A stretch of DNA of 64,000 bases from Chloroflexota bacterium. Its GTDB lineage: Bacteria; Chloroflexota; UBA11872. The stretch is taken from NCBI GenBank assembly GCA_022820025.1, contig JAJEGF010000025.1, forward strand, positions 209,522-273,521, given 5' to 3'. The notes under the pieces were generated by a model. It did no database searches, was not told where the DNA came from, and saw nothing but the letters and a program-made list of their open reading frames with translations. The position numbers were made by a program, and so were the translations under genes. Shown piece by piece: positions 16,684 to 25,232 of this stretch (position 1 is its first letter; every line of letters begins with the position of its first letter).

Positions 16684-17647
16684 CGCACTCGGGCCGGGCC
16701 AGCCCCACCACATCGCCGATGGATTCGAGACCTCGGCGCTCCAGGTATCCGCGTAGCCCATCCACAACGCGCTCCGCCGTGCGCGGCTCCCGAAAGGTCG
16801 CGGTACCCACCTGCACGGCGGACGCTCCGGCCATCAGGAATTGCAACGCGTCGTCCGTTGTCACCACGCCGCCCATGCCGATGACCGGAATCGAAACCGT
16901 TCCGGCGACGTCGTAGACGCAGCGAACGGCCAGCGGCCGGATGGCCGGGCCTGACAACCCGCCGGCGCCGGCGCCCAGAAAAGGCAGCGCCGCGTCGGTA
17001 TCGATCACCATTCCGAGCAGGGTGTTGATTAACGAGAGCGCGTCGGCCCCGGCGTCTTCAGCGGCGCGCGCGATGGGCCGAAGGTCGGTCACGTTGGGCG
17101 AGAGCTTGGCGATCACGGGCAGCGACACGCCCCGCCGCACCGCCTTCAGGGTGGCCGCGGCCGTCGTGGGATCGGTCGAGTAGTCCAGCCCGCCGGCCAC
17201 GTTGGGACACGACAAATTGGCCTCGATGGCCACCACGTTGTCCAGACCATCGAATCTGGCGGCTAACGTCGTCCAACTCTCCGGATCGTGCGCCGCGATG
17301 CTCACGACGACGGGACACGGCAAGTCCGCCCAGATCGGCGCCTTTTCCCGGACGGCGCCTTCGCCGCCCGGATTTGGCAAGCCGATTGAATTCAGCATCC
17401 CGGACGGCGTCTCAACCGTGCGGGGCGTCCGGTTGCCCTCGCGCGGCTCCGGCGTCACCGTCTTCGTGACGATGGCGCCAAGCGCCGCCAGGTCCACGAT
17501 ATCCCGGTACTCGTCGCCGAAGCCGAACGTGCCCGAGGCTGTCAGCACCGGCGCGCGTAGTCGCACGCCGTACGGATGACCGGGCGCGAGGTTGACAGCC
17601 AGCGATGGAGTCTCGGAAGCGTCGGTCGTCGGGGCTATCGCTCGCAT
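16673..17647 (-). CDS. pyrD: dihydroorotate dehydrogenase, class 1
   Basis: FMN enzyme that oxidises dihydroorotate to orotate in pyrimidine synthesis. The 324 residues include PVLTASGTFGFGDEY, the Asn-rich GMLNSIGLPNPG, the catalytic Cys in EANLSCPNVAGG, the Lys of VIAKLSPNVTD and GMGGVVTTDDALQFLMAGASAVQVGTA-type FMN phosphate loops. The catalytic Cys (instead of Ser) marks class 1 cytosolic enzymes. The fit is best to subtype 1B, which needs the PyrK electron-transfer subunit; pyrK is not in the window. It converges with the YchF-like gene with an 11-base overlap. Confidence 0.9.
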   Translation of the reverse strand: MRAIAPTTDASETPSLAVNLAPGHPYGVRLRAPVLTASGTFGFGDEYRDIVDLAALGAIVTKTVTPEPREGNRTPRTVETPSGMLNSIGLPNPGGEGAVREKAPIWADLPCPVVVSIAAHDPESWTTLAARFDGLDNVVAIEANLSCPNVAGGLDYSTDPTTAAATLKAVRRGVSLPVIAKLSPNVTDLRPIARAAEDAGADALSLINTLLGMVIDTDAALPFLGAGAGGLSGPAIRPLAVRCVYDVAGTVSIPVIGMGGVVTTDDALQFLMAGASAVQVGTATFREPRTAERVVDGLRGYLERRGLESIGDVVGLARPECASG

Positions 17648-17696
17648 ACGCCGAGGCTAGCATCGGAAAACGGCGCGCTCTCCGTCGAAACTTATG

Positions 17697-17726
17697 TTGA
17701 CTGCCAGAAAGCATCTGGCATAGCAT
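17697..17726 (+). promoter_or_regulatory. parA promoter with an internal inverted repeat
   Basis: TTGACT (17697-17702) and TAGCAT (17721-17726) are 18 bases apart and fit sigma-70 -35 and -10 elements. The spacer is almost entirely a perfect inverted repeat, GCCAGA-AAGCA-TCTGGC (17703-17719). An operator in that position would block RNA polymerase; autoregulation by ParA or a partner is a guess. Confidence 0.5.
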
Positions 17727-17781
17727 CCCTTCAGATCGTCGCCGTGGGGGCCGGTGGGCGACGCTTCCGTGGAGGCTCCCC

Positions 17782-18558
17782 ATGGCCGTGACCATCGCCA
17801 TCGCCAACCAGAAGGGCGGCGTTGGCAAGACCACCACCACGTCGAACCTGGCGTCAACCCTGGCGCGCGCCGGATCCCGGCTGCTCGTCATCGACTGCGA
17901 CCCGCAGTCCAACCTCACTTCCTCGTTTGGCGTCGAACGCGTGATGGACGCCAGCCTGGCCGACGCCCTGCTGAACCGCGACATTGACCTCCCCCGCTAC
18001 CGGGTCAGCGATCCCGCCGGCGGCATTGTGGACGTGGTACCGGCCTCGCCGGATCTTGCCCGCGTGGAGTCAGCTCTCCAGACCAAGCTGGGACGGGAAC
18101 TGCGCCTGCGCGAGCACGTGCTGCGCGTGGACAAGGATTACGACTACATCCTTTTCGACACCCCGCCGTCCCTGGGCGTGCTCACCATCAACGCCCTGGT
18201 CGCGGCCGAGTGGGTCATCATTCCCACCGAAGCCCGCTTTTTCTCGCTGCAAGGGCTGCAGATGCTGAATGAGAGCATCGAGGAAGTGACCTTCCTCAAC
18301 CCGCGCCTGAAGGTCCTGGGCATCGTCCTCAGCAAGTTTGACCGCCGGTTGCGCGAAGAGAAGACCGTGGCCGAATACCTGCGCGAACGCTGGGGCGCCA
18401 GCGTCTTCGAATCCGACATTCCCACCAACAGCAAGATCCTGGAAGCCGCCAGTACCGGCCTCTCAATCTTTGCGGCCGGCAGTGCCAATCGCGGCGCGCG
18501 GCGTGCCGTCAAGGCCTACGAGACATTGGCCGCGGAGGTGCGATCCCGTGCCGCCTAG
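17782..18558 (+). CDS. parA: ParA/Soj-family chromosome-partitioning ATPase
   Basis: A 258-residue deviant Walker-type ATPase. Walker A is NQKGGVGKTTTTSNLAS (residues about 9-25), with the signature first Lys (KGGVGKT). Walker A' is LLVIDCDPQSNLTSSFG, Walker B DYILFDTPPSLGVL. It lacks the N-terminal helix-turn-helix of plasmid ParA, so it is the chromosomal Soj type that forms nucleotide-dependent dimers on DNA. No parB follows; instead the ftsZ frame begins 11 bases before the parA stop. That arrangement hints that segregation and division proteins are co-produced. A MinD-like role in placing FtsZ is an alternative, but no MinD membrane-targeting helix is visible. Confidence 0.9.
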   Translation: MAVTIAIANQKGGVGKTTTTSNLASTLARAGSRLLVIDCDPQSNLTSSFGVERVMDASLADALLNRDIDLPRYRVSDPAGGIVDVVPASPDLARVESALQTKLGRELRLREHVLRVDKDYDYILFDTPPSLGVLTINALVAAEWVIIPTEARFFSLQGLQMLNESIEEVTFLNPRLKVLGIVLSKFDRRLREEKTVAEYLRERWGASVFESDIPTNSKILEAASTGLSIFAAGSANRGARRAVKAYETLAAEVRSRAA

Positions 18559-19732
18559 AGACCGCGGCGGGTTTGATCCCGACCGCCTGGACGACTTGCG
18601 CCGGCCGGACAACCTGGTGCCGCGCATCCTGCGGCAGGATCCAGACGCGGGGTCCAGGCATGCCGTGCCGGGCCTGACGGACATCCGAGTCATTGGTGTC
18701 GGCGGCGCCGGCAACAACGCCGTCAACCGAATGGTGGCCGCTGAACTCGACGGCGTGGAGTTCATTGCCGTCAACACCGATGCCCAGGACCTGTCGGCGT
18801 CCAACGCCCACCGTCGCCTCCTGATCGGGAGCCGAGCCACCGACCACCTCGGGTCGGGCGGCGATCCGCGCCTCGGCGAGCGCGCGGCCACCGAGAGCAG
18901 CGACGAACTGGCCGACCTGGTTGATGGCGCCGACATGGTGTTCATCACCGCCGGCATGGGCGGCGGGACGGGTACCGGCGCGACGCCGGTCCTGGCTGAC
19001 CGTGCGATGGAGGCCGGCGCGCTCACCGTAGCGGTCGTCACCGTGCCCTTCACCTTCGAAGGCTCGCGGCGCGTTCAGGTCGCCAGTCACGGTCTCGCCG
19101 AACTGGAAAGTCGCGTGGACGCCCTGATCACGCTGCACAACAACAAGCTGCTGGAATACGCCAGCGCCGGCACGGCGTTCGCCGACGCCTTTCTGATGGC
19201 GGACGAGATGCTGCATCGCGGGGTGCAGGGCGTGACCGACCTGATTACCGCGACCGGTCTGGTCAACGTGGACTTTGCCGACGTCCGCTCGGTCATGCGC
19301 GACTCCGGAACGGCCATGATGGGCGTCGGCGAAGCCGCCGGCGAAGAGCGGGCGCTGCGGGCGGTGCGCGAGGCGATGGAAAGCCCGCTGCTCGAGACCT
19401 CGATTGACGACGCACGCGGCGTACTCATCAACATCACCGCCTCGGATGACGTGGCCATTGCGGAAATCAACGCCGCCGCGGAGCACGTCACCGCCGTCGC
19501 CGCGCCCGATGCCAACATCATCTTCGGCACGGTGGTCGATCCGCGCATGGGCCAGACAATCCGGGTCACGCTGATTGCCACCGGGTTCGAGGCCTCGCGT
19601 TCAGCGGATGTTTCGCGGTCCGGGGATGGCCGACGCCAGGGCGCCAGGGCCACGCGGAGCGGGCGAGGTGCTGGCCTGGCGGACGACGAGGTTGACGTGC
19701 CGGCCTTTCTGCGTCGCCGCTCGCCGTCCTAA
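18548..19732 (+). CDS. ftsZ: cell division protein FtsZ
   Basis: Tubulin-like GTPase that builds the division ring. From the GTG at 18548 it has 394 residues. After a ~40-residue N-terminal extension comes IRVIGVGGAGNNAVNRM, then the GTP signature FITAGMGGGTGTGATPVLAD, the T7 synergy loop LVNVDFADVRSVM, and a short linker ending EVDVPAFLRRR, which matches the C-terminal peptide bound by FtsA/SepF-type partners. The GTG lies in the end of parA, in a different frame. The longer open frame back to 18338 lies inside parA and has no homology. No other division genes are next to it. Confidence 0.93.
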   Translation: MPPRDRGGFDPDRLDDLRRPDNLVPRILRQDPDAGSRHAVPGLTDIRVIGVGGAGNNAVNRMVAAELDGVEFIAVNTDAQDLSASNAHRRLLIGSRATDHLGSGGDPRLGERAATESSDELADLVDGADMVFITAGMGGGTGTGATPVLADRAMEAGALTVAVVTVPFTFEGSRRVQVASHGLAELESRVDALITLHNNKLLEYASAGTAFADAFLMADEMLHRGVQGVTDLITATGLVNVDFADVRSVMRDSGTAMMGVGEAAGEERALRAVREAMESPLLETSIDDARGVLINITASDDVAIAEINAAAEHVTAVAAPDANIIFGTVVDPRMGQTIRVTLIATGFEASRSADVSRSGDGRRQGARATRSGRGAGLADDEVDVPAFLRRRSPS

Positions 19733-19786
19733 GCTCTTCGCGCAGGGACGCCGCGACCGGACTGCAGCGGACGGAAGGGCCGACGC

Positions 19787-21817
19787 GTGACCCACGTTCG
19801 AGACGGAACTGAACAGGGCCGGCAATTCGCCCGCTGGCTGGCGGATCAGGCCGACGCCGGGCTGGACGTCTCCATGCTGGACGCCGGCCGGCTCCTCCTG
19901 CAGTTGCGCGCCAACCGCGCATTCCTCCGGCACATCGAGACCGTCGGCACCTCGGTGGCCGAGCGCGGCGGCTCCCTTTCGGGCCTGCTGGCCACCGCCC
20001 TCGAACGCATGGGTGCGCTGGGCGCCGCAGTGTTGCGCGATGCGCCGCCATCGCAGCACGAGGCGGTCGTCGACCAGCTTGTCCAGCTGCAGACGGCCGC
20101 CGTCCAGGCTCTCGTCCGGGGGTACGACGCCATCGTTCCCATCAACGCCACGCCCACCGAGCGCGAACGTCTGCTCGACAATACCGTTCGCGCGTTGGAC
20201 CGCATCAACAGCGTCATCAACTCCTCCCTTGAGTTGGATGAGGTCCTGCTGGCCACCGTCGAGTCCGTCTCGGATCACCTGGGCGTCTCCGAAGTCACCA
20301 TCTACCTCTACGACGAGGCCATCGACCGCCTGACACTCAGCGCGACCCGCGCCTTCAATCCGGAAGCCGTCGGCCAGACCACGCTCGCCCTCGGCGAGGG
20401 CATCATCGGCTGGGCGGCCCAGGTGGGGCAGCCGGTCGCCGTGCGCGACGCCTGGAGCGACCCGCGCTTCAAGTACGTCCCCGGCCTCGGCGAGGAAGAC
20501 CTGCGCAGCTTCCTCGTCGTTCCCATCGTCCTCTTCACGGTCGAACGCCTTATCGGTGTCCTGAGCATGGCCAGCCCGGAGTTCCGCGACTTCACGGACG
20601 AGGAAGCCCGTTTCGCCGAGATCACGGCCGGGCAGCTCGCCATCGCCGTTGAAAACGCCCGCCTCCACGGCCAGACCGACGACGCCCTGCACGGCAAGAT
20701 CGAACAGCTCACCACCGTCCAGAACCTGGCGCGCACGCTCACCTCGGACCTCGAACCCTCATCGGTTCTGGCCCAGATTGCGCAAACCGCCGCCCACCTC
20801 ATCGGCGTTGACAAGGCCGCCATCTGGCAGCTGGACGAGGACGGCAGGCGCATGCGAATCGTCGCGTCCCACAACCTGGGCGACGCCTACCGCCGGCACA
20901 CCCTGGGCATCGGCGACGGCGTGGTCGGCCGGGCCGTCTCCACCCGTGCGCCGGTGGTCGTCAATGACGCGCTGAACGACGCCCGCCTGGTCGCCACCCG
21001 CGAGCTGATCGCGACCGAGGGCTACGGCGCCCTCTTCAGCGTGCCGCTGATCCTGCGCGACCGGGCGGTCGGCGCCATCAGCCTCTACAGCCCCGCCCCC
21101 AACGAATACACCCGGGAGCAGGTCGACCTGGCCTTCACCTTCGCCAATCACGCGGCGATCGCCATCGAGAACGCCCGTCTCTTCGAGGAAGTGCGGCAGG
21201 GCCTGGAAACCAAGTCCATCCTCCTCCAGGAAATGCACCACCGCGTCAAGAACAACATGCAGACCATCGCCTCGCTCCTCGAAATGCAGGCGCGCCGCAC
21301 CGAAACCCAGGAAGCCTCAACCCTGCTCAAGCTCAGTGCCGGCCGCATCGGCGGCATGGCCCGCGTCCACGACCTGCTCTCCCAGGACGCCATCGGCCAG
21401 ACCACCGTGCACCAGATCATCGATTCGATGGCCGACATGCTGCGCGGCGACCTGAATGCCAGCGGCCGCCGCATCGATATCACCGTTGAAGCGCGACCCG
21501 GCCGCATCCAATCCGAAAAGGCCACCGTATTCGCGCTGGTGATTAACGAACTGCTGTGGAATGCCGTGGAGCATGGCATGGCGGGGCGCACGACCGGCCA
21601 CATCCACGTTGATGCGTCAGCGCACAACGGCCGCCTGGCCATTTCCATTGAGGACGACGGCATCGGGCTGCCGGACGGCTTCAGCCTCATGCGTGACCAG
21701 GGATTGGGGCTCACGATCGTTCGCAACCTGGTGGAACGTAATCTTGACGGCGCCTTCGACATCGCCCCGCGGCGTGATGCGCAGGGCGCCGTGGCAACCC
21801 TGCGCTTTCGGCCTTAG
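19787..21817 (+). CDS. GAF-GAF sensor histidine kinase (HisKA_2 type)
   Basis: A 676-residue soluble kinase with no membrane segment. After a helical N-terminal region (1-140) come two GAF sensor domains (about 160-300 and 320-465; each ends in AIAVENARL or AIAIENARLF). The HisKA_2 dimer-phosphoacceptor segment EMHHRVKNNMQTIASLLEMQ has the phosphorylated His at about residue 485. A HATPase_c domain follows, with its N-box INELLWNAVEHG and G boxes IEDDGIGLPDG and QGLGLTIVRNL. HisKA_2 kinases often act in light, stress or general stress-response signalling. No response regulator gene is adjacent, so the partner is unknown. The signal bound by the GAF domains cannot be read from sequence. Confidence 0.9.
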   Translation: MTHVRDGTEQGRQFARWLADQADAGLDVSMLDAGRLLLQLRANRAFLRHIETVGTSVAERGGSLSGLLATALERMGALGAAVLRDAPPSQHEAVVDQLVQLQTAAVQALVRGYDAIVPINATPTERERLLDNTVRALDRINSVINSSLELDEVLLATVESVSDHLGVSEVTIYLYDEAIDRLTLSATRAFNPEAVGQTTLALGEGIIGWAAQVGQPVAVRDAWSDPRFKYVPGLGEEDLRSFLVVPIVLFTVERLIGVLSMASPEFRDFTDEEARFAEITAGQLAIAVENARLHGQTDDALHGKIEQLTTVQNLARTLTSDLEPSSVLAQIAQTAAHLIGVDKAAIWQLDEDGRRMRIVASHNLGDAYRRHTLGIGDGVVGRAVSTRAPVVVNDALNDARLVATRELIATEGYGALFSVPLILRDRAVGAISLYSPAPNEYTREQVDLAFTFANHAAIAIENARLFEEVRQGLETKSILLQEMHHRVKNNMQTIASLLEMQARRTETQEASTLLKLSAGRIGGMARVHDLLSQDAIGQTTVHQIIDSMADMLRGDLNASGRRIDITVEARPGRIQSEKATVFALVINELLWNAVEHGMAGRTTGHIHVDASAHNGRLAISIEDDGIGLPDGFSLMRDQGLGLTIVRNLVERNLDGAFDIAPRRDAQGAVATLRFRP

Positions 21818-22722
21818 GTCCCCGCTGCCGGATTGCGCTCGGCGCGCCCGAATACGACCACGGCGATCACTCCGGCCAACGCCAGCAGCGCGCCCAGCAC
21901 GGCGCTTGGGCCTGGAATCTCGCCGTAGAGCAGCGCGCCCAGGATCACGCCGCCGGTCACCTCCTGGGTTGTGATCACGTTTGGAATCGTCGCCCGAGCC
22001 CTGCGCAGCGCCGCATTCAGCAGCGTGTGACCCAACCCCAGCGGCACCAGCCCCAGGATCGCGATTGCCACGATGCGCCCGCCGTCGTAGGCCCCCGCGT
22101 CAAACGAGACGACCGCATACGGAAGCGCCAGCAGCGCCGCCCAGCCGTACACCGCGAACACGTAGGCCGGCAGCGGCATCGCGCCACGGTAATAGCGCCC
22201 TGCGAGTACGTACGCCGCCAACGCCGCGCCCGATCCGGCCGCCGCCAGGTCTCCGCCCAGCGTGGCCCCGCTCTCGGCCGGCTCGAACCCGACCAGGATC
22301 GCAATCCCGGCCACCGCCGCCAGCACGCCTACGATCTGCATGGCTCGCGGCGGCTCCCGCAGGATTAGCGCCGACCCCAGCGCCACCAGCGCCGGTGACC
22401 CGTACACCAGCGCCAACGTGTGCGCCGTCGTCGTCGTCTGCGCCGCCAGCGTAAACAGCAGGAAATGCGCGTAGAGCGTTGCCCCGAGGATGGCTGTGCG
22501 CCGCTCGCGAGTGTGAGCCAGTGAGACACCGGAAATCCGTGCCAGGCCGAACGCCACCAGCGTCGCCAGTCCCAGCCGCCACAACGTCACTTCCGCGGCG
22601 CTCACCGGCGCCGCCAAACGTGAAAGCGGCGCGCCCAGTGAAAACGCCGCCGCCGCCGCCGCGCTCAACACAACGGCGCGGCGCGTGCTCGACGTCAGTG
22701 CGTCGGTCCCTCGCCCAGCCAC
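21814..22722 (-). CDS. EamA-family (DMT superfamily) transporter
   Basis: A 302-residue membrane protein with ten predicted hydrophobic helices in two EamA repeats (about residues 15-140 and 155-290). Typical segments are FSLGAPLSRLAAPVSAAEVTLWRLGLA at the start of repeat one and GLGHTLLNAALRRARATIPNVIT in repeat two. Such proteins export metabolites or amino acids; no substrate can be named. The GTG start lies inside the 3' end of hemB, with a 28-base overlap, so the two are probably co-translated. It converges with the kinase gene by a four-base overlap. Confidence 0.85.
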   Translation of the reverse strand: MAGRGTDALTSSTRRAVVLSAAAAAAFSLGAPLSRLAAPVSAAEVTLWRLGLATLVAFGLARISGVSLAHTRERRTAILGATLYAHFLLFTLAAQTTTTAHTLALVYGSPALVALGSALILREPPRAMQIVGVLAAVAGIAILVGFEPAESGATLGGDLAAAGSGAALAAYVLAGRYYRGAMPLPAYVFAVYGWAALLALPYAVVSFDAGAYDGGRIVAIAILGLVPLGLGHTLLNAALRRARATIPNVITTQEVTGGVILGALLYGEIPGPSAVLGALLALAGVIAVVVFGRAERNPAAGT

Positions 22723-23720
22723 CGCGCCGCCTCGGGCGCCCAGTACGTGATGATGATGTCCGCCCCAGCCCGCGCCACCGCCGTCAGCGCCTCCAGCGCC
22801 GCCGCGCGTTCGTCCAGCCAGCCCCGCTCGGCCGCCGCCTTGATCGCCGCGAACTCGCCGCTCACCAGGTAGGCCGCCACCGGCGCGTCGTATTCGGCCC
22901 GCACTCGCGCAATGACGTCCAGGTAGGTCAGCGCGGGCTTGACCATCACGATGTCCGCGCCTTCGTCCAGGTCGAGCCCGACCTCGCGCAGCGCCTCACG
23001 CGCGTTGCCGGGATCCATCTGGTAGCCGCGACGGTCCCCGAATGCCGGGGCCGAACCCGACGCTTCCCTGAACGGCCCGTAAAAGGCGCTGGCGTACTTG
23101 GCGGCATACGCCATGATCGCCGTCTCGCAGAATCCCTCCGCGTCCAGCACCGACCGGATCGCGCCCACGCGCCCATCCATCATGTCCGACGGCGCCACCA
23201 CGTCCGCCCCGGCTTGGGCATGCGAAAGCGCCACTTCCGCGATTCGCGCCACCGACGCGTCGTTGTCGATGGTCTGGCCATGCAGCACGCCGCAATGCCC
23301 GTGATCCGTATATGCGCACAGGCACACATCCGTAAACACCACCAATTCCGGCGCGGTCGCTTTAATTTCTCCAATCGCCTGCTGCACCGCCCCGTTTGAC
23401 GCCGATGCCTCACCGCCTACCGGCGACTTCACCGCCGCCTGCCCGAACAGCAGCACGCCTTGAATCCCTGCGTCCGCCACCTCACCGGCCGCCGCGCCGA
23501 TCCGGTCCACCGATCGCTGCATCTGCCCCGGCAACGAGCCAATCTCGATCTCCACGCCCTCGCCCGGAACCACGAACATCGGATACAGCAACCGATCCAC
23601 CGACAGCCGCGTCTCCCGCACCAACCGCCGCAACCCAGCCGACCGCCGCAACCGCCGCGGCCGCTGCGCACCCGCCGCGTCAGCGGCCGCCACCGGTTCA
23701 CTCAGCCGATCGCGCAACAC
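22695..23720 (-). CDS. hemB: porphobilinogen synthase (delta-aminolevulinate dehydratase)
   Basis: Condenses two 5-aminolevulinate molecules to porphobilinogen, feeding heme and siroheme. The zinc site is the Cys-rich DVCLCAYTDHGHCGV, so this is the Zn-dependent type. The two active-site lysines are in AYAAKYASAFYGPFR and MVKPALTYLD. The start was set at GTG 23720, which has a strong GGAGG seven bases upstream and gives 341 residues, the normal length; the frame stays open to 23825 but that part is not homologous. It is followed, with overlap, by an EamA transporter. The rest of the porphyrin branch (hemC, cobA, hemD) is about 7 kb away on the same strand. Confidence 0.94.
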   Translation of the reverse strand: MLRDRLSEPVAAADAAGAQRPRRLRRSAGLRRLVRETRLSVDRLLYPMFVVPGEGVEIEIGSLPGQMQRSVDRIGAAAGEVADAGIQGVLLFGQAAVKSPVGGEASASNGAVQQAIGEIKATAPELVVFTDVCLCAYTDHGHCGVLHGQTIDNDASVARIAEVALSHAQAGADVVAPSDMMDGRVGAIRSVLDAEGFCETAIMAYAAKYASAFYGPFREASGSAPAFGDRRGYQMDPGNAREALREVGLDLDEGADIVMVKPALTYLDVIARVRAEYDAPVAAYLVSGEFAAIKAAAERGWLDERAAALEALTAVARAGADIIITYWAPEAARWLGEGPTH

Positions 23721-23900
23721 TTCGCGTCCTCCAGACTCGGGACATGATTCTAAGGTCGCCGACCTCAGCGACCATTGTCTCGCCTGTCCCCTGCTCGGAT
23801 AGCGATCGGTCAGGTCCCGATTCATGGATGGGTGAAGGTCGGTGGCAACCGGTCGGCCGCTGCGAGCGCCTATATTTCACATGCCGAGATCCTTGCAGGA

Positions 23901-25232
23901 ATGTTCGTGTCCGTCCGCCCAGACCAAAAGCTCGCCGTGGCGCTGCTCACCAGCGGTCGGACGTGGCTTGTCGCAACGTACGGGCTGCTGGCCGCCGTTG
24001 GTCTGGCCCTTCTGCTGTCAGCGTGCGGCCCGGAACCATCGGCGACGACGGCGACCCCGCACGCCGGCGAATCCCCATCAGCCTTGCCCGCCGACATCTC
24101 TACACCTACCCCGCCAGCCGCTTCTGCTCCTGCAGCCACGCCGCACGCGACGCCAACGCCAGGCCAGTCGGCGCGAGCTGGGAAGGCGGACGGCATTTCC
24201 GTGGCCGCCGACCGCGCAGCCCTGGTTGCCCTTTATCGCGCCACGGTCGGCCGCGGTTGGACAAACACGGAGCATTGGCTGAGCGATCGGCCTCTCGGCG
24301 AATGGTTCGGCGTGACCACCGACGGCAGCGGTCGCGTCACCGAACTGAATCTCTGGGACAACCAGCTGCGGGGCGCGATTCCACCCGAATTGGGATCTCT
24401 GACCGGCCTGCGCGCGCTCTACCTTGACCGGAATGATCTGATCGGCACGATTCCCAGCCAGTTGGGCAATCTCACCGGTCTCGTCGCGCTTGGCCTGGCC
24501 GGGAACAAGCTGCGGGGCGAGATCCCCGCGTCGCTGGCCAACCTCGGCAACCTGACAACGCTGCGGCTGGCGGGAAACGATCTGACCGGATGCATCCCGG
24601 GGGAAATCAGGTACGTCCTCACGAATGATCTCTTTGACCTTGGCCTGCCAGTTTGCGAATTCGGCGGGACCGTACGCTCCGACCGAGACGCGCTGGTGAA
24701 GTTCTTCCACGCAGCCGGCGGCAACGAGTGGAAGGACCGCACGAACTGGGGGAGTGAAGCGCCCCTTGGCGAATGGCACGGCGTCTTCACCGACGCTACT
24801 GGCCGCGTCGTCGTCCTCAATCTGGTGGACAACGGGCTGCGCGGAACAATCTCGCCGGAACTTGGCGGCTTGACCGCCCTGATCGCGCTCTACCTGGGCG
24901 ATAACCAGCTGCGAGGCGAGATTCCGCCCGAGATCGGCCGGCTTGTCAACCTGCAGCAACTGGTACTTCGACAAAACCGCCTTGAGGGTGGGATTCCAAC
25001 CGAACTGCGCCAGCTAGCGCAGCTGGAAACGCTGTATCTCTGGGACAACCAGTTGACCGGAGGTATTCCGGCGTGGCTGGGCGACCTGACCAGCCTCAAG
25101 AAGCTATCGCTGTCGGAGAACCACCTGCAGGGCGAGATCCCTCCCGAACTCGCCGGGCTCACCAGCCTGGAGTGGTTGTGGCTGGGCACAATCGACTTGC
25201 CGGCACCATCCCTGCGTTCCTTGGCCAGCTGA
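23901..25232 (+). CDS. secreted leucine-rich-repeat lipoprotein, N-terminal part before a frameshift
   Basis: The protein starts with a signal peptide ending in the lipobox LLLSAC (modified Cys in LSAC-GPE) and a Thr/Ala/Pro-rich linker. Repeated modules follow: an opening cap (RAALVALYRATVGRGW, WLSDRPLGEWFGVTTD), plant-type LRRs of 24 residues (LxxLxLxxNxLxGxIPxxL), and a closing cap with LTGCIPGEIR and LPVC. The first module is complete; the second breaks off after SLEWLWLG near 25185, where one base appears to be missing. From there the frame reads out-of-phase residues and stops at 25232. The ATG at 23901 is used; an in-frame GTG at 23907 has better-placed AGGA. It is probably surface-attached and binds protein or glycan. 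Confidence 0.8.
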   Translation: MFVSVRPDQKLAVALLTSGRTWLVATYGLLAAVGLALLLSACGPEPSATTATPHAGESPSALPADISTPTPPAASAPAATPHATPTPGQSARAGKADGISVAADRAALVALYRATVGRGWTNTEHWLSDRPLGEWFGVTTDGSGRVTELNLWDNQLRGAIPPELGSLTGLRALYLDRNDLIGTIPSQLGNLTGLVALGLAGNKLRGEIPASLANLGNLTTLRLAGNDLTGCIPGEIRYVLTNDLFDLGLPVCEFGGTVRSDRDALVKFFHAAGGNEWKDRTNWGSEAPLGEWHGVFTDATGRVVVLNLVDNGLRGTISPELGGLTALIALYLGDNQLRGEIPPEIGRLVNLQQLVLRQNRLEGGIPTELRQLAQLETLYLWDNQLTGGIPAWLGDLTSLKKLSLSENHLQGEIPPELAGLTSLEWLWLGTIDLPAPSLRSLAS

